A stretch of 64,000 nucleotides of DNA, taken from CBDCPI01 sp965220245. Its GTDB lineage: Bacteria; Chloroflexota; Dehalococcoidia; Lucifugimonadales; UBA3495. Shown here in pieces: positions 34,753 to 43,122 of the stretch (the stretch's first letter is position 1; each line of letters begins with the position of its first letter). The stretch covers positions 61,739 to 125,738 of the forward strand of contig CBDCPI010000015.1 in the NCBI GenBank assembly GCA_965220245.1, written 5' to 3'. Made by a program: the position numbers and the translations under genes. Under the pieces are notes generated by a model. That model saw only the letters and a program-made list of their open reading frames with translations, did not search any database and was not told the origin of the DNA.

Positions 34753-36555
34753 GTGGACCAACCCTCAACTCCCGGATCTATCGCTTGGCGTGATTGGAGC
34801 CAAGAGGCCTTCGCTGACGCCGATAGTGAGGGGAAATCTATACTCCTTACCCTCGGGGCCACTTGGTGCCACTGGTGCCACGTGATGGACGACACCTCTT
34901 ACTCGGACCCCCGGGTAATCGACTTGATCAACTCCCGGTTCGTGCCGGTGAAAGTTGACGTGGACCGTCGGCCCGACATTTCGCGGCGTTATAACCAAGG
35001 CGGGTTTCCGTCGGTCGCTATTCTCAATAATCAAGGGGGGCTGATAGCGGGCCGCACCTATGTCCCACCGGAGCAGATGGTGGACTTCCTAGAGCAGCTA
35101 GTTGCCGAGGGCATCGGCCCTACGTCGCGGGTTGATTCCGCTAAAGATGTTGCCGTCCCGGGGCAGATGCCGGAACGCCGGGGCCAAGAGGCGCCTACCA
35201 CCCGGGTGCTTCAAGTGCTGGAACAACTTTACGACGCCGAGTACGGCGGTTTTGGCCGGGAGCCCAAGCAACCACCTTGGGAGGCGCTTCGGCTGCTCTT
35301 GGCCTTGGCTAGCCGGTCCGCCGATAAGACGCTGCTGGAGATGGTTGCCAAGACTCTAGACAGCATGAGGACCGGGCTGTACGACCAGAAGGACCAAGGG
35401 TTCTTCCGTTACTCGGTGGCCCGGGACTGGATGGTGCCCCACTACGAGAAGATGGCGGTCACCAACGTCCAGCTTTCGAGTTTATACTTGGAGGCCTACC
35501 AAGCAACCGGGCGAGGGAAATACGCCGAGACGGCCGCCGGAGTTCTCGAATACCTCACCGGAACTTTGTACCACCCGCAAGAGAGAGTGTTTTTCGCCAG
35601 CCAGGACGCTTGGGAAGACTACTATCACCTGCCTTGGAAGAACCGGGAAGAGGCGGAAAAACCTCCGGTGGACACCACGGTCTATACCGGATGGAACGCC
35701 TTGGCCGCGGCTGGGCTGGTAAAAGCCTTTGGGGTGTTGGGGAAACCCCATTTCCTTGGGGCGGCGTCCGGCGTTCTCGACCGGCTATGGGACGACACTT
35801 GGAATCCGGAGCAGGGCATCCAGCACGTATGGAAGGGACCCACGGAGCAATCGCTGGTGCTGGAAGACCACGTGTATTTCCTCCGGGCGCTTTTGGAACT
35901 CCACCAAGCTACGGGGCGGCCGCAATACCTAGAGCGGGCCGAAACCGTCGCCGAAACCGTCCGAAACCGATTTGGCGCTCCTGACGGCGGGTTTTACGAC
36001 ACCGTCGCTGCCCCCGACGCCGTGCTGCTTAGGGAAAAGCCCCTCTTGGAGAACTCCCTGCTGGCGGAGGCGTTAGTAAGCCTGGCTTTCCTTACCGGGG
36101 ACATGGGCTATCAGGACGTAGCCAAGGATGCCCTGGCAACCTTCGACGCAGTAGCGCCGGGTGCTAGCTACCTGGGACCGTCGGCCTCCCGGCGCATGGA
36201 AGAAGACGAAGAACGCCTGTTTCTGCCGGCGGGGTCGGCTTGGGCCCGGGCTTGGGATATGGTCTCCTGCGGGCCGGTCCACCTGGTAATCATTGGCGAG
36301 GCGTCGCAGGCCAGCACTAAACGGTTGGTTAGCGCCTGCGGCAGCCAATATGTACCCCACCGGGTAATGCAAGTCCTCGACCCCGAAAAAGACCGGGAGC
36401 GGGTCACCGAGCTTGGCTTCCCGGCAACCAACACGCCCACCCTCTACGTCTGCATGGGCAACCTTTGCCTGGCTCCCATCACCACTCCCGCCGAGGCCAG
36501 AAAGCTTTTGAAGTCCCGGCCTTGGGCCGAGAGTAGTTTACTTACTGATGCGTGA
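34753..36555 (+). CDS. DUF255/YyaL-type thioredoxin-domain protein (SSP411 family)
   Basis: A 600-residue protein with an N-terminal thioredoxin-like domain holding ATWCHWCHVM (Cys39, Cys42) and a long alpha/alpha-toroid C-terminal domain like glycoside hydrolases and epimerases (YEKMAVTNVQLSSLYLEAYQ, TGWNALAAAGLVKAFGVLG). GTG 34753 is chosen for its GGAGGGA ribosome site; an ATG at 34720 is in frame but lacks one. The last codons (TDA and the TGA stop) lie in a mobile element of family B, so the natural C-terminus has been replaced. Confidence 0.9.
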   Translation: MDQPSTPGSIAWRDWSQEAFADADSEGKSILLTLGATWCHWCHVMDDTSYSDPRVIDLINSRFVPVKVDVDRRPDISRRYNQGGFPSVAILNNQGGLIAGRTYVPPEQMVDFLEQLVAEGIGPTSRVDSAKDVAVPGQMPERRGQEAPTTRVLQVLEQLYDAEYGGFGREPKQPPWEALRLLLALASRSADKTLLEMVAKTLDSMRTGLYDQKDQGFFRYSVARDWMVPHYEKMAVTNVQLSSLYLEAYQATGRGKYAETAAGVLEYLTGTLYHPQERVFFASQDAWEDYYHLPWKNREEAEKPPVDTTVYTGWNALAAAGLVKAFGVLGKPHFLGAASGVLDRLWDDTWNPEQGIQHVWKGPTEQSLVLEDHVYFLRALLELHQATGRPQYLERAETVAETVRNRFGAPDGGFYDTVAAPDAVLLREKPLLENSLLAEALVSLAFLTGDMGYQDVAKDALATFDAVAPGASYLGPSASRRMEEDEERLFLPAGSAWARAWDMVSCGPVHLVIIGEASQASTKRLVSACGSQYVPHRVMQVLDPEKDRERVTELGFPATNTPTLYVCMGNLCLAPITTPAEARKLLKSRPWAESSLLTDA

Positions 36556-36733
36556 ACAATTACCTAAACCAACCCTCGTCTTTCCGGCCTTGAGCCGGAA
36601 TCCAGAAATTCTGAGGACAAAGAACCCTTCGACAAGCTCAGGACAGGCGTAGCTGGCGGAGAACGGTCCTGGATTCCGGCCTTCGCCGGAATGACAGGGG
36701 AGGGGATAGTTTAGAAACTTGTTCACGTATCAG
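36545..36733. mobile_element. Element B, copy 3, at the end of the DUF255 gene
   Basis: Ends CTGATGCGTGAACAATTACC and GAAACTTGTTCACGTATCAG with TA on both sides. It carries an extra palindromic piece (CCCTTCGACAAGCTCAGGAC) in the middle, shared with copy 4, and supplies the stop codon of the upstream gene. Confidence 0.75.
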
Positions 36734-36868
36734 TAAATGACCGGGAGCGTGGAGCATTTACCGGCCCCCGGTCGAGCACTGTATTCCGGTGCGTTAGGCC
36801 GACTATGCCTCCGGTGGGGGACGATAACCGGCCTGTACCTCGCAGGATTGTAATTACCTTAAGCCAGG

Positions 36869-38044
36869 TTAAGGTTGGGCGGCGGCCTTGGCTTTTTCCT
36901 CTTCCCTCTTCTTGAACTCCGGGATTACGTACTTGCCGAACAGTTCCAGAGACTTCATCACCTTCTCGTGGGGGATGGTCTCCGTTTGCATCATAATCAT
37001 CATCTGGTCGCAGCCCGCCGCTTCGTGCAGCTTTAGGGCCTCGATGCAGCTATCGGGGTCCCCGCCGATGACCACGCCACGGTCGCAGAGGGTATCCGCA
37101 TCCAGCCGGTTCCAGACAGCGTAAGAAACGGCGCCGCCGCCGGACAGGTCGACAACCTCTTCCTGCTGGTCTTCGAGGTCGACGAACCTTCTAAAGTTCT
37201 GCTGGAGGTGGTCGGGCACCCCGCCCCAGTTCTCCAGAAGCCTGGCGTAGATGTCCTTTTGGTCTTGGACGTAGGGCCGGCCCGGGCTGAAGAAATTCTT
37301 GATGGACTCCACCGCCAGCTCTCGCGCCTCTCGGTTATCCTCACCACAGTAACCCAGGGTAGAACTGCACCACTGATTGTTGACCACCGCGCCCACCGGG
37401 TTGGCCGTACTGATAGTTTCCCGGTAAGCCTCGATATGCGGCTTCAAGACGTCCGGGGCGCTGGCGCCGAAGGACAGCACGCCGATACCCTTCTCGGCGG
37501 CTAGTTGGTAGGTGGAAGGCTGAAGGGCCGCCACCCACAACGGCGGATGCGGGTCTTGGTAAGGCTTGGGCAAGACCTCTCGCGGCGGCACGTTCCAAAA
37601 ACGCCCTTCCCATTCGAACATCTTCGACCCCCAGATTTGGGGAATCATCGATAGGGACTCTTCCCACATCTCCCGAGTATCGCGGGGGTCGATTCCCATA
37701 CCGGTCTGCTCATAGGCGGCGGAGCGCCCGGTGCCTAGGTCCACCCGCCCGTGGGTCAAGTGGTCCAGCATGGCGACCCGCTCGGCCACCCGCACCGGAT
37801 GATGGTAGGGCAGAATTACTACCCCGAATCCCAGCCTGATCTGCTTGGTCATCCGGCTCAGCGCCCCGTAGAAGACCTCCGGGGAAGGCGAAGCCGAAAA
37901 GCCAGTCAAGAAGTGGTGCTCCACAAACCAGAGGTAGTCGAACCCTACTTCGTCGGCCAAGACGCACTGTTCCAAGGTTTCTTCGATTACCCGGTGGTCG
38001 TCCAGGGTTGGCCTTTGCATTTCGTATTGGACTGCGAGTTTCAT
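36869..38044 (-). CDS. Luciferase-like (LLM) flavin-dependent oxidoreductase 1
   Basis: A 391-residue TIM-barrel enzyme of the bacterial-luciferase-like monooxygenase family. It starts MKLAVQYEMQRP; typical elements are DEVGFDYLWFVEHHFL, GFGVVILPYHHPVRVAERVA, LDHLTHGRVDLGTGRS and the late SCIEALKLHEAAGCDQMM. Substrate and cofactor (FMN or F420) are not shown by sequence. It is 87 bases downstream of a TGA-containing peroxiredoxin gene on the same strand. Confidence 0.9.
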   Translation of the reverse strand: MKLAVQYEMQRPTLDDHRVIEETLEQCVLADEVGFDYLWFVEHHFLTGFSASPSPEVFYGALSRMTKQIRLGFGVVILPYHHPVRVAERVAMLDHLTHGRVDLGTGRSAAYEQTGMGIDPRDTREMWEESLSMIPQIWGSKMFEWEGRFWNVPPREVLPKPYQDPHPPLWVAALQPSTYQLAAEKGIGVLSFGASAPDVLKPHIEAYRETISTANPVGAVVNNQWCSSTLGYCGEDNREARELAVESIKNFFSPGRPYVQDQKDIYARLLENWGGVPDHLQQNFRRFVDLEDQQEEVVDLSGGGAVSYAVWNRLDADTLCDRGVVIGGDPDSCIEALKLHEAAGCDQMMIMMQTETIPHEKVMKSLELFGKYVIPEFKKREEEKAKAAAQP

Positions 38045-38131
38045 CGGATACTCCTTTGCGAGGGATGCTTGCTTTTTAGGATATTACTATGAAAATACCC
38101 AACCCGTCTTCCCGCGCAGGCGGGAATCTAA

Positions 38132-38590
38132 TCAGTCGAGGCTAGCCAACGTCTCCACCTGCTGGTCCACGGTAGCTAGGTCGGGAAGGAGCTTAAGGAC
38201 CACTCCGTCTTCGTCTATGATGACTCCGGGCCGTCTTCCTCCCTCCGAGACGGCGATGTAACGCTCGCCTCCGGACTGGGACATGCCGTAGGCCACCGCT
38301 ATAGCCCGGTCGGGGTCGTGGAGGACCGGGAAGGGGAGACCTTCCTTTTCAATCCAGTCCCTAGCGGCTTCTTGGTCCCGGTCGTTTACTCCAAAGACCA
38401 CCACGTTCTTTTCCTGAAAGTCCGCATAGTTGTCGCGGTACCCGCGACTGTGCCGAGTTCAATTACCTCCCCCGGGCGAAGAAAAGAACCAAAGCCACAC
38501 CTTCTTACCTTTCAGGTCAGCCAGCGTTACCTCTTTACCGGTGTGGTCCACCGTTTGAAAGTCCGGCGCCTTGTCACCCTCTTTTAGCAC
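38132..38590 (-). CDS. Peroxiredoxin (BCP/PrxQ type), predicted selenoprotein with in-frame TGA
   Basis: Reading from GTG 38590 (ribosome site GGAGGGA six bases upstream) gives 152 residues, normal for BCP/PrxQ, interrupted only by TGA at 38459-38461 (codon 44). Before it: LKEGDKAPDFQTVDHTGKEV and LWFFSSPGGGN; after it, in the same frame: TRHSRGYRDNY, VVVFGVNDRD and LPFPVLHDPD. In BCP proteins the peroxidatic Cys is at about position 45, followed by Thr, exactly where TGA lies. A hairpin follows at 17 nt. The protein would reduce peroxides with Sec44; no resolving Cys five residues later, so a one-thiol mechanism is likely. Confidence 0.85.
38432..38448 (-). promoter_or_regulatory. Candidate bacterial SECIS hairpin of the BCP-type gene
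   Basis: On the minus strand GTCGCGG - GTA - CCGCGAC forms a perfect seven-pair stem with a three-base loop starting with G. The loop begins 17 nt after the TGA, inside the distance known for bacterial SECIS elements (about 16-37 nt). The stem is within coding sequence. Confidence 0.7.
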
Positions 38591-38637
38591 GTTATCTCCC
38601 TCCATAAGCCCGGTCTGGCCGCTCAAATTGGTTATTA

Positions 38638-38826
38638 CTGATACGTGAATAAGTTTCTAAACTGTCCCCTCCCCTGTCATTCCGGCGAAGGCCGGAATCC
38701 AGGACCGTTCTCCACCAGCTACGCCTGTCCTGAGCTTGTCGAAGGGTTCTTTGTCCTCAGAATTTCTGGATTCCGGCTCAAGGCCGGAAAGACGAGGGTT
38801 GGTTTAGGTAATTGTTCACGCATCAG
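38638..38826. mobile_element. Element B, copy 4
   Basis: Ends CTGATACGTGAATAAGTTTC and GTAATTGTTCACGCATCAG between TA dinucleotides. About 189 bp, inverse orientation to copy 3 and nearly identical to it, including the CCTGAGCTTGTCGAAGGGTT insert. It fills most of the gap 38591-38893. Confidence 0.75.
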
Positions 38827-38893
38827 TAGTTCAAGCAGCCGCAGGCAACATACTTAGCCCCATTAGCCAAGTATGCCATTAGCAGCAAGTTTT

Positions 38894-39739
38894 TTAACGG
38901 AGCAGGTCGTTGGCCATTTGTTCTAGCTCGTTGCCCATCTCGGCTTCGGTCTGGCAGTGTTCGGCCCACACCACGACGCGGTCGGCGCTGGCGTTCAGAA
39001 AGGCTTGAATGTTGTCCCGGTCCTTGGGTTGGCCGAACACCGAAATGGTTAACGCAGCCGGGTCCCGGCCCCTCTCGGCGGCCAGAGTGTCCAGTATCTT
39101 GCGGCTCTCCTCGATTTGGGCCGGGGTGACCCGGTTGGGAAGCCAGCCATCACCCCAGCGGGCAACCCGTTGCAGAACGTTGCGGGCGGTGCCGCCAAGA
39201 ATTACCGGCGGGTGCGGCTTTTGCGCCGGCTTGGGGTAGCAGTAGACCGGCGGGAAGTCGTAGTACTCGCCGTGGAACTCGGCTTCATCCTTGGTCCACA
39301 ACTCTTTCAGCGCCAACACTGCTTCCCTGGTCTGGGTCCAGCGGTGGTCGAAGTCCCCTCCCATGATGGTGGTCTCCTCCCGGTTCCACCCGGCGCCGAT
39401 GCCGAACAAGAACCGGCCGCCGCTGTACTGGTCCAAGGCCGCAACTTCCTTGGCCAGGACCAACGGGTTCCGCTCCGGCACTAGCATGATTCCGGTGCCC
39501 AGCTTGATCTTGGTGGTCACCGCGGAAGCCCGGGCCAAAGCGATGTACGGGTCGGTCAAGTGGCGATAGGTTTCCGGTATCGCTCCTCCGGTTGCCGGGA
39601 ACGGGGTGTCGCTGTGGACTGGCAGAATCGGATGTTCATGGTACCAGATCGACTCGAACCCCAATTCTTCAGCCTTCTTGGCGATAAAGGCTGCATCTAC
39701 CGTGTAGGCGGGTAAAGGCACTGCAATGCCAACAGACAT
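38894..39739 (-). CDS. Luciferase-like (LLM), F420-type oxidoreductase 2
   Basis: A 281-residue enzyme starting MSVGIAVPLPAYTVDAAFIA at ATG 39739 with AGGAGAG upstream; longer in-frame starts exist but look non-homologous. Features: AEELGFESIWYHEHPILP, KLGTGIMLVPERNPLVLAKE, FGIGAGWNREE and PVILGGTARNVLQRVARWGD. This layout matches the TIGR03619-like F420-dependent subgroup. Substrate unknown. Confidence 0.88.
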   Translation of the reverse strand: MSVGIAVPLPAYTVDAAFIAKKAEELGFESIWYHEHPILPVHSDTPFPATGGAIPETYRHLTDPYIALARASAVTTKIKLGTGIMLVPERNPLVLAKEVAALDQYSGGRFLFGIGAGWNREETTIMGGDFDHRWTQTREAVLALKELWTKDEAEFHGEYYDFPPVYCYPKPAQKPHPPVILGGTARNVLQRVARWGDGWLPNRVTPAQIEESRKILDTLAAERGRDPAALTISVFGQPKDRDNIQAFLNASADRVVVWAEHCQTEAEMGNELEQMANDLLR

Positions 39740-39883
39740 GCTTGCTCTCCTGGTTAATCTCTCCCGGTTAAGACACAGCGGAGCCTCCCCGCGTTGGTCC
39801 GGGCCGCGCGATGCAACCGGAGATGTCGCAGACATTTTACTACAGCCAGCCACAGGAAATCCTTCACGGAATAAAGCCCAGTC

Positions 39884-40420
39884 CTATCCTCCATAGCTGG
39901 CAGCCACTTTTCGCCAATAGTCCTCGGCTTCTTGGGGCAAGGGGTCCGAACTCAGCCAGGCAGTTTCATAAGGGATCGTCTCTCCAACGGCGGCGGCTAT
40001 CCAGCCTATTTCGGTATGGGACAAGTCCGACACTTGGCGTCCGGACATATTCCATAGCGCAGCGATAGTCTCGTCCACTATACCCAATTCGCCCGGTTGA
40101 AATACCGTTATATCAGGCTCTCGCAGAGGTACTATTCGCTGCTGAACACCGTTGAAGTAGGGTTGATACTGTATAACTGCGTCTTGAGAGTCGATCAACA
40201 TCTCTCGAATAGGCAACATTTGGCGAGGGACTGGTCCTTCGCTGAGTTTTTGGTATTCCGCTCCCGTAATGGGGGACCCAAGTCGGCGATATGCGTAGAA
40301 GTCCGCGTAATATAAAAGTTTGTTAAGCTTAACCGCGCCGAACCACGGGTCTTCCCTACTCTGGTTAGCGATGTACAGGGTCAATTCGGCAAATTTCGCC
40401 GAGTCGAATTTACCTATCAT
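39884..40420 (-). CDS. Panacea (SocA/DUF4065) domain protein
   Basis: A 178-residue protein: FDSAKFAELTLYIANQSRED, then AVKLNKLLYYADFYAYRRLG and ITGAEYQKLSEGPVPRQMLP, the defining Panacea motifs. This domain is the antitoxin in many otherwise unrelated toxin-antitoxin pairs and includes the SocA proteolytic adaptor. No toxin-like gene lies next to it. ATG 40420 is preferred; 40450 is also in frame. Confidence 0.87.
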   Translation of the reverse strand: MIGKFDSAKFAELTLYIANQSREDPWFGAVKLNKLLYYADFYAYRRLGSPITGAEYQKLSEGPVPRQMLPIREMLIDSQDAVIQYQPYFNGVQQRIVPLREPDITVFQPGELGIVDETIAALWNMSGRQVSDLSHTEIGWIAAAVGETIPYETAWLSSDPLPQEAEDYWRKVAASYGG

Positions 40421-40530
40421 GGCCTTCACTTCCCATCCGGGGGCTCTCAATAAATGATATGGTGATTATACGGCGAAACTAAAGGCCTTAGCGATTGGAC
40501 GCTGCCAGTAAGCTTTCGGGAGTAAAGAAA

Positions 40531-40568
40531 ATAGAGACAGGCCCCGGAGCTTCGGGGCCTGTCTCTAT
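40531..40568 (-). terminator. Terminator of the tRNA operon
   Basis: A perfect 16-bp stem (ATAGAGACAGGCCCCG and its complement) with a six-base loop, followed on the minus strand by TTTTCTTTACTCCC. It lies directly after the last tRNA. Confidence 0.85.
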
Positions 40569-40577
40569 GGCTGACTT

Positions 40578-40654
40578 TGGCAGGAGCGGGAGGATTCGAA
40601 CCCCCGGCCACTGGTTTTGGAGACCAGCGCTCTACCAGGCTGAGCTACGCTCCT
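40578..40654 (-). tRNA. tRNA-Trp (anticodon CCA)
   Basis: Cloverleaf read on the minus strand: acceptor AGGAGCG/CGCTCCT, D arm GCTCAGCCTGGTAGAGC, anticodon loop TCTCCAAAA with CCA, T arm GGGGGTTCGAATCCTCC, and encoded 3' CCA. Last of three tRNAs in a row. Confidence 0.95.
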
Positions 40655-40673
40655 GCATACCACTGTTTGTATC

Positions 40674-40749
40674 TGGTACCCCTGGAGGGACTCGAACCCC
40701 CGACGCGCGACTTAGGACGCCGCCGCTCTATCCTCTGAGCTACAGGGGC
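40674..40749 (-). tRNA. tRNA-Arg (anticodon CCT)
   Basis: Acceptor GCCCCTG/CAGGGGT, D arm GCTCAGAGGATAGAGC, anticodon loop GTCCTAA with CCT, T arm GGGGGTTCGAGTCCCTC, 3' CCA encoded. Reads AGG codons. Confidence 0.95.
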
Positions 40750-40753
40750 CGGT

Positions 40754-40829
40754 TGGTGGAGATAGAGGGGCTCGAACCCTCAACCTCGGCATTGCGAACG
40801 CCGCGCTCTCCCAGTTGAGCTATATCCCC
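40754..40829 (-). tRNA. tRNA-Ala (anticodon CGC)
   Basis: Acceptor GGGGATA pairs with TATCTCC and includes the G3-U70 wobble that identifies alanine tRNAs. Anticodon loop TTCGCAA with CGC; T arm GAGGGTTCGAGCCCCTC; 3' CCA encoded. First of the three tRNAs. Confidence 0.95.
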
Positions 40830-41119
40830 CGGTCCTCGCCCTTTGCTGGGGATGCCTCCCAGACACTTGCGCCCGCTTGCCAAGACTGGCGGCCCCCGGA
40901 GGTGGGGGACTGTTCGGCGCCGGTAGCGTACCTAGAATCGTAAGACCGCCACGCCGCCAATGTCAAGTCCAAACTCAACGCCGCCAATTGACGGGCCTTG
41001 ATGGTGGCTGCTAGAGTTTACCAACCGGCTTCAGGACTTGGACCCAATGTACTACTGTCCAGCAAGCTAGACGGTCCATTTACGCGGTCCCAGGGAGTAT
41101 TCCCCAAGGAGCACTGGCA

Positions 41120-42247
41120 ATGACTTCAACCTATAAAGACCCTATTCTGGTGGTGGTCCAATTAACCGGCGCTAACGATTATATGAACACCATCGTACCT
41201 TACGGCGACCCTCTGTATTACGACAACCGCCCCACCGTGGGGGTCCCGCCGGACCAAGTGCTGCCCATTGACGACAACTACGGCTTTAGCCCGGCGATGG
41301 GACCCCTCAAACCCCTGTTCGACCAAGGCAATATGGCCGTCATCAACGGCATCGGTTACCCCAACCCCAACCGGTCCCACTTCCGCTCCATGGACATCTG
41401 GCACACGGCGGAGCCGGAGAAGATCGCCACCGAAGGTTGGTTGGGCAAGGCGGTGAGGGACTTGGACCCCCAAGGGGAAAACGTCCTAACCGCGGTCAAC
41501 TACGGAAGGGGGCTCCCGAGAGCCTTGGCGCTGCCCGGGGTGCCGGTAACGTCGGTGGCCGCCCTGGAGGGATACGGCCTTCTTTCCGCCATTGCTGCCC
41601 AAGAGCGCCACAGCGAGGCCTTGGAAGTATTCTCTCGCCTATACTCCCCGGCCATCGGCGCTGGGCCGACCATGGACTACTTGGGGCAGACGGGACAAGA
41701 CGCTCTAAAGGGCGCCGACATCCTGAAAACGGCCCCGACAAAGTATCATTCGACGGTGGAATATGCGGATTCCGCTATCGCGCAGAACATGAAGGGCATC
41801 GCCCAAGTGTTGCTGGCCGGTTTCGGTACCCGGATTTTCTACACGCAGCAGGCCGGGTACGACACCCATTCCAACCAAGTACCGGTACAACCCCAATTGC
41901 TGGGGGACTTGAGTCAAGCGCTCGCCGATTTTCAAGCCGACCTGCGAGAGCACGACACATCGGACAACGTAGTGGTCTTTGTCTTTACCGAGTTCGGCCG
42001 GAGGGTGCTGGACAACGGGTCCGGCACCGACCACGGGTCCGGCGGCGTTGCCTTGGCCATCGGCGACCGGGTAACGGGCGGGATGCACGGCGAATACCCG
42101 TCGTTGAAGGCGGAAGACCTGCTTGAGGGGGACCTTCACTTCAACATCGACTTCCGGGGGATCTACGGCGCCCTGTTGGAGAAGTGGCTTGGCTTGGACC
42201 CTGTGACGATAGTCGGCGGCAATTTCGAGCAGTTGGACTTTATCTAG
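41120..42247 (+). CDS. DUF1501 protein
   Basis: A 375-residue protein of the DUF1501 (sulfatase-like) family: LVVVQLTGANDYMNTIVPYG, then AVINGIGYPNPNRSHFRSMD with the HFRSMDIW core, GYDTHSNQ and FVFTEFGRRV ending in GTDHGSGG. Many members carry a Tat signal and are exported, but none is visible here. Function unestablished. A luciferase-like gene starts eight bases later. Confidence 0.88.
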   Translation: MTSTYKDPILVVVQLTGANDYMNTIVPYGDPLYYDNRPTVGVPPDQVLPIDDNYGFSPAMGPLKPLFDQGNMAVINGIGYPNPNRSHFRSMDIWHTAEPEKIATEGWLGKAVRDLDPQGENVLTAVNYGRGLPRALALPGVPVTSVAALEGYGLLSAIAAQERHSEALEVFSRLYSPAIGAGPTMDYLGQTGQDALKGADILKTAPTKYHSTVEYADSAIAQNMKGIAQVLLAGFGTRIFYTQQAGYDTHSNQVPVQPQLLGDLSQALADFQADLREHDTSDNVVVFVFTEFGRRVLDNGSGTDHGSGGVALAIGDRVTGGMHGEYPSLKAEDLLEGDLHFNIDFRGIYGALLEKWLGLDPVTIVGGNFEQLDFI

Positions 42248-42255
42248 AGGACGCG

Positions 42256-43122
42256 ATGAAGATAGGAATCGGACTCCCCGCCAATGTACCCGGGACCAAG
42301 GGCGAGACCATCTTGGAGTGGGCCCGGAAAGCCGACTCCGGACCTTTCTCCAGCTTGGGGATTATAGACCGGGTAGTCTACGGTAACTACGAACCGCTGA
42401 TTGCACTGGCAGGGGCAGCCGGGGTCACCAGTAGAGTGCGCCTGATGACCAGTGTGCTCATTGGGCCAGTGCGGAATCCCGCCCTGCTAGCCAAACAGGC
42501 GGCGAGTCTGGACGCTCTCTCCGGCGGCAGGTTCACCTTGGGGCTGGGGGTGGGCCGCCGGGAGGACGACTACCTAGCGGTTTCCGGGGACTTTCACCGC
42601 CGGGGCCGCCGCTTCGAAGAGCAGTTGCGTACCATGAAGCGGGTCTGGGTTGGCGAAAGGCCCGCGGACAACGTTTCCCCGATAGGCCCGGATCCGGTGC
42701 AGCCGGGAGGCCCGGAGCTTCTTATCGGCGCTTTCGCGCCCGCCGCAATCCAGCGGGCGGCGCAGTGGGCCGACGGCTACCTCGGGGGAGGCGGCGACCC
42801 GGAGGCGGCCCGGGCCCTGTATCAAACGGTGCAAGCGGCCTGGAAAGAACAGGGTAGGTCCACCAGCCCGCGAATAGTAGCTAGCAGCGGCTTTGCCTTG
42901 GGGGCCGATGCGGCCGACCGGGGCGCTGCCCAGACCCGCCACTACAACCAGTTCTTGGGGGCGGAGGCGGCGGAGCGGGCCGCTTCAGGGGTCCTCTCAA
43001 CACCAGAGCAAGTGAAAAGTATCATCCGCGCCCTTTCCGACATCGGAGCCGACGAAATGGTCTTCTTGCCCCAAGTGCCCGACCTCGACCAAGTGGACCG
43101 GTTGGCCGATCTCGTAGCCTAA
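42256..43122 (+). CDS. Luciferase-like (LLM), F420-type oxidoreductase 3
   Basis: A 288-residue enzyme starting MKIGIGLPANVPGTKGETIL, with RVRLMTSVLIGPVRNPALLA, LDALSGGRFTLGLGVGRRED and a PEQVKSIIRALSDIGADEM ending, all family features. Shorter than copy 1 and nearer to F420-dependent members. Start ATG 42256, eight bases after the DUF1501 stop, so probably one operon. The stop overlaps the radC stop on the other strand. Confidence 0.88.
   Translation: MKIGIGLPANVPGTKGETILEWARKADSGPFSSLGIIDRVVYGNYEPLIALAGAAGVTSRVRLMTSVLIGPVRNPALLAKQAASLDALSGGRFTLGLGVGRREDDYLAVSGDFHRRGRRFEEQLRTMKRVWVGERPADNVSPIGPDPVQPGGPELLIGAFAPAAIQRAAQWADGYLGGGGDPEAARALYQTVQAAWKEQGRSTSPRIVASSGFALGADAADRGAAQTRHYNQFLGAEAAERAASGVLSTPEQVKSIIRALSDIGADEMVFLPQVPDLDQVDRLADLVA

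Noticed and set aside
38132..38605. Explaining the split peroxiredoxin as a frameshift or an ordinary nonsense pseudogene
   Set aside because: Both parts are in the same frame, the interruption is TGA only, it is at the catalytic position, and a second gene shows the same pattern. A nonsense mutation in each at the same functional site is much less likely.
40578..40829. A tRNA-Sec in the tRNA cluster
   Set aside because: The three tRNAs read Trp, Arg and Ala anticodons with normal 7-bp acceptor stems; none has the TCA anticodon or long extra arm of tRNA-Sec.
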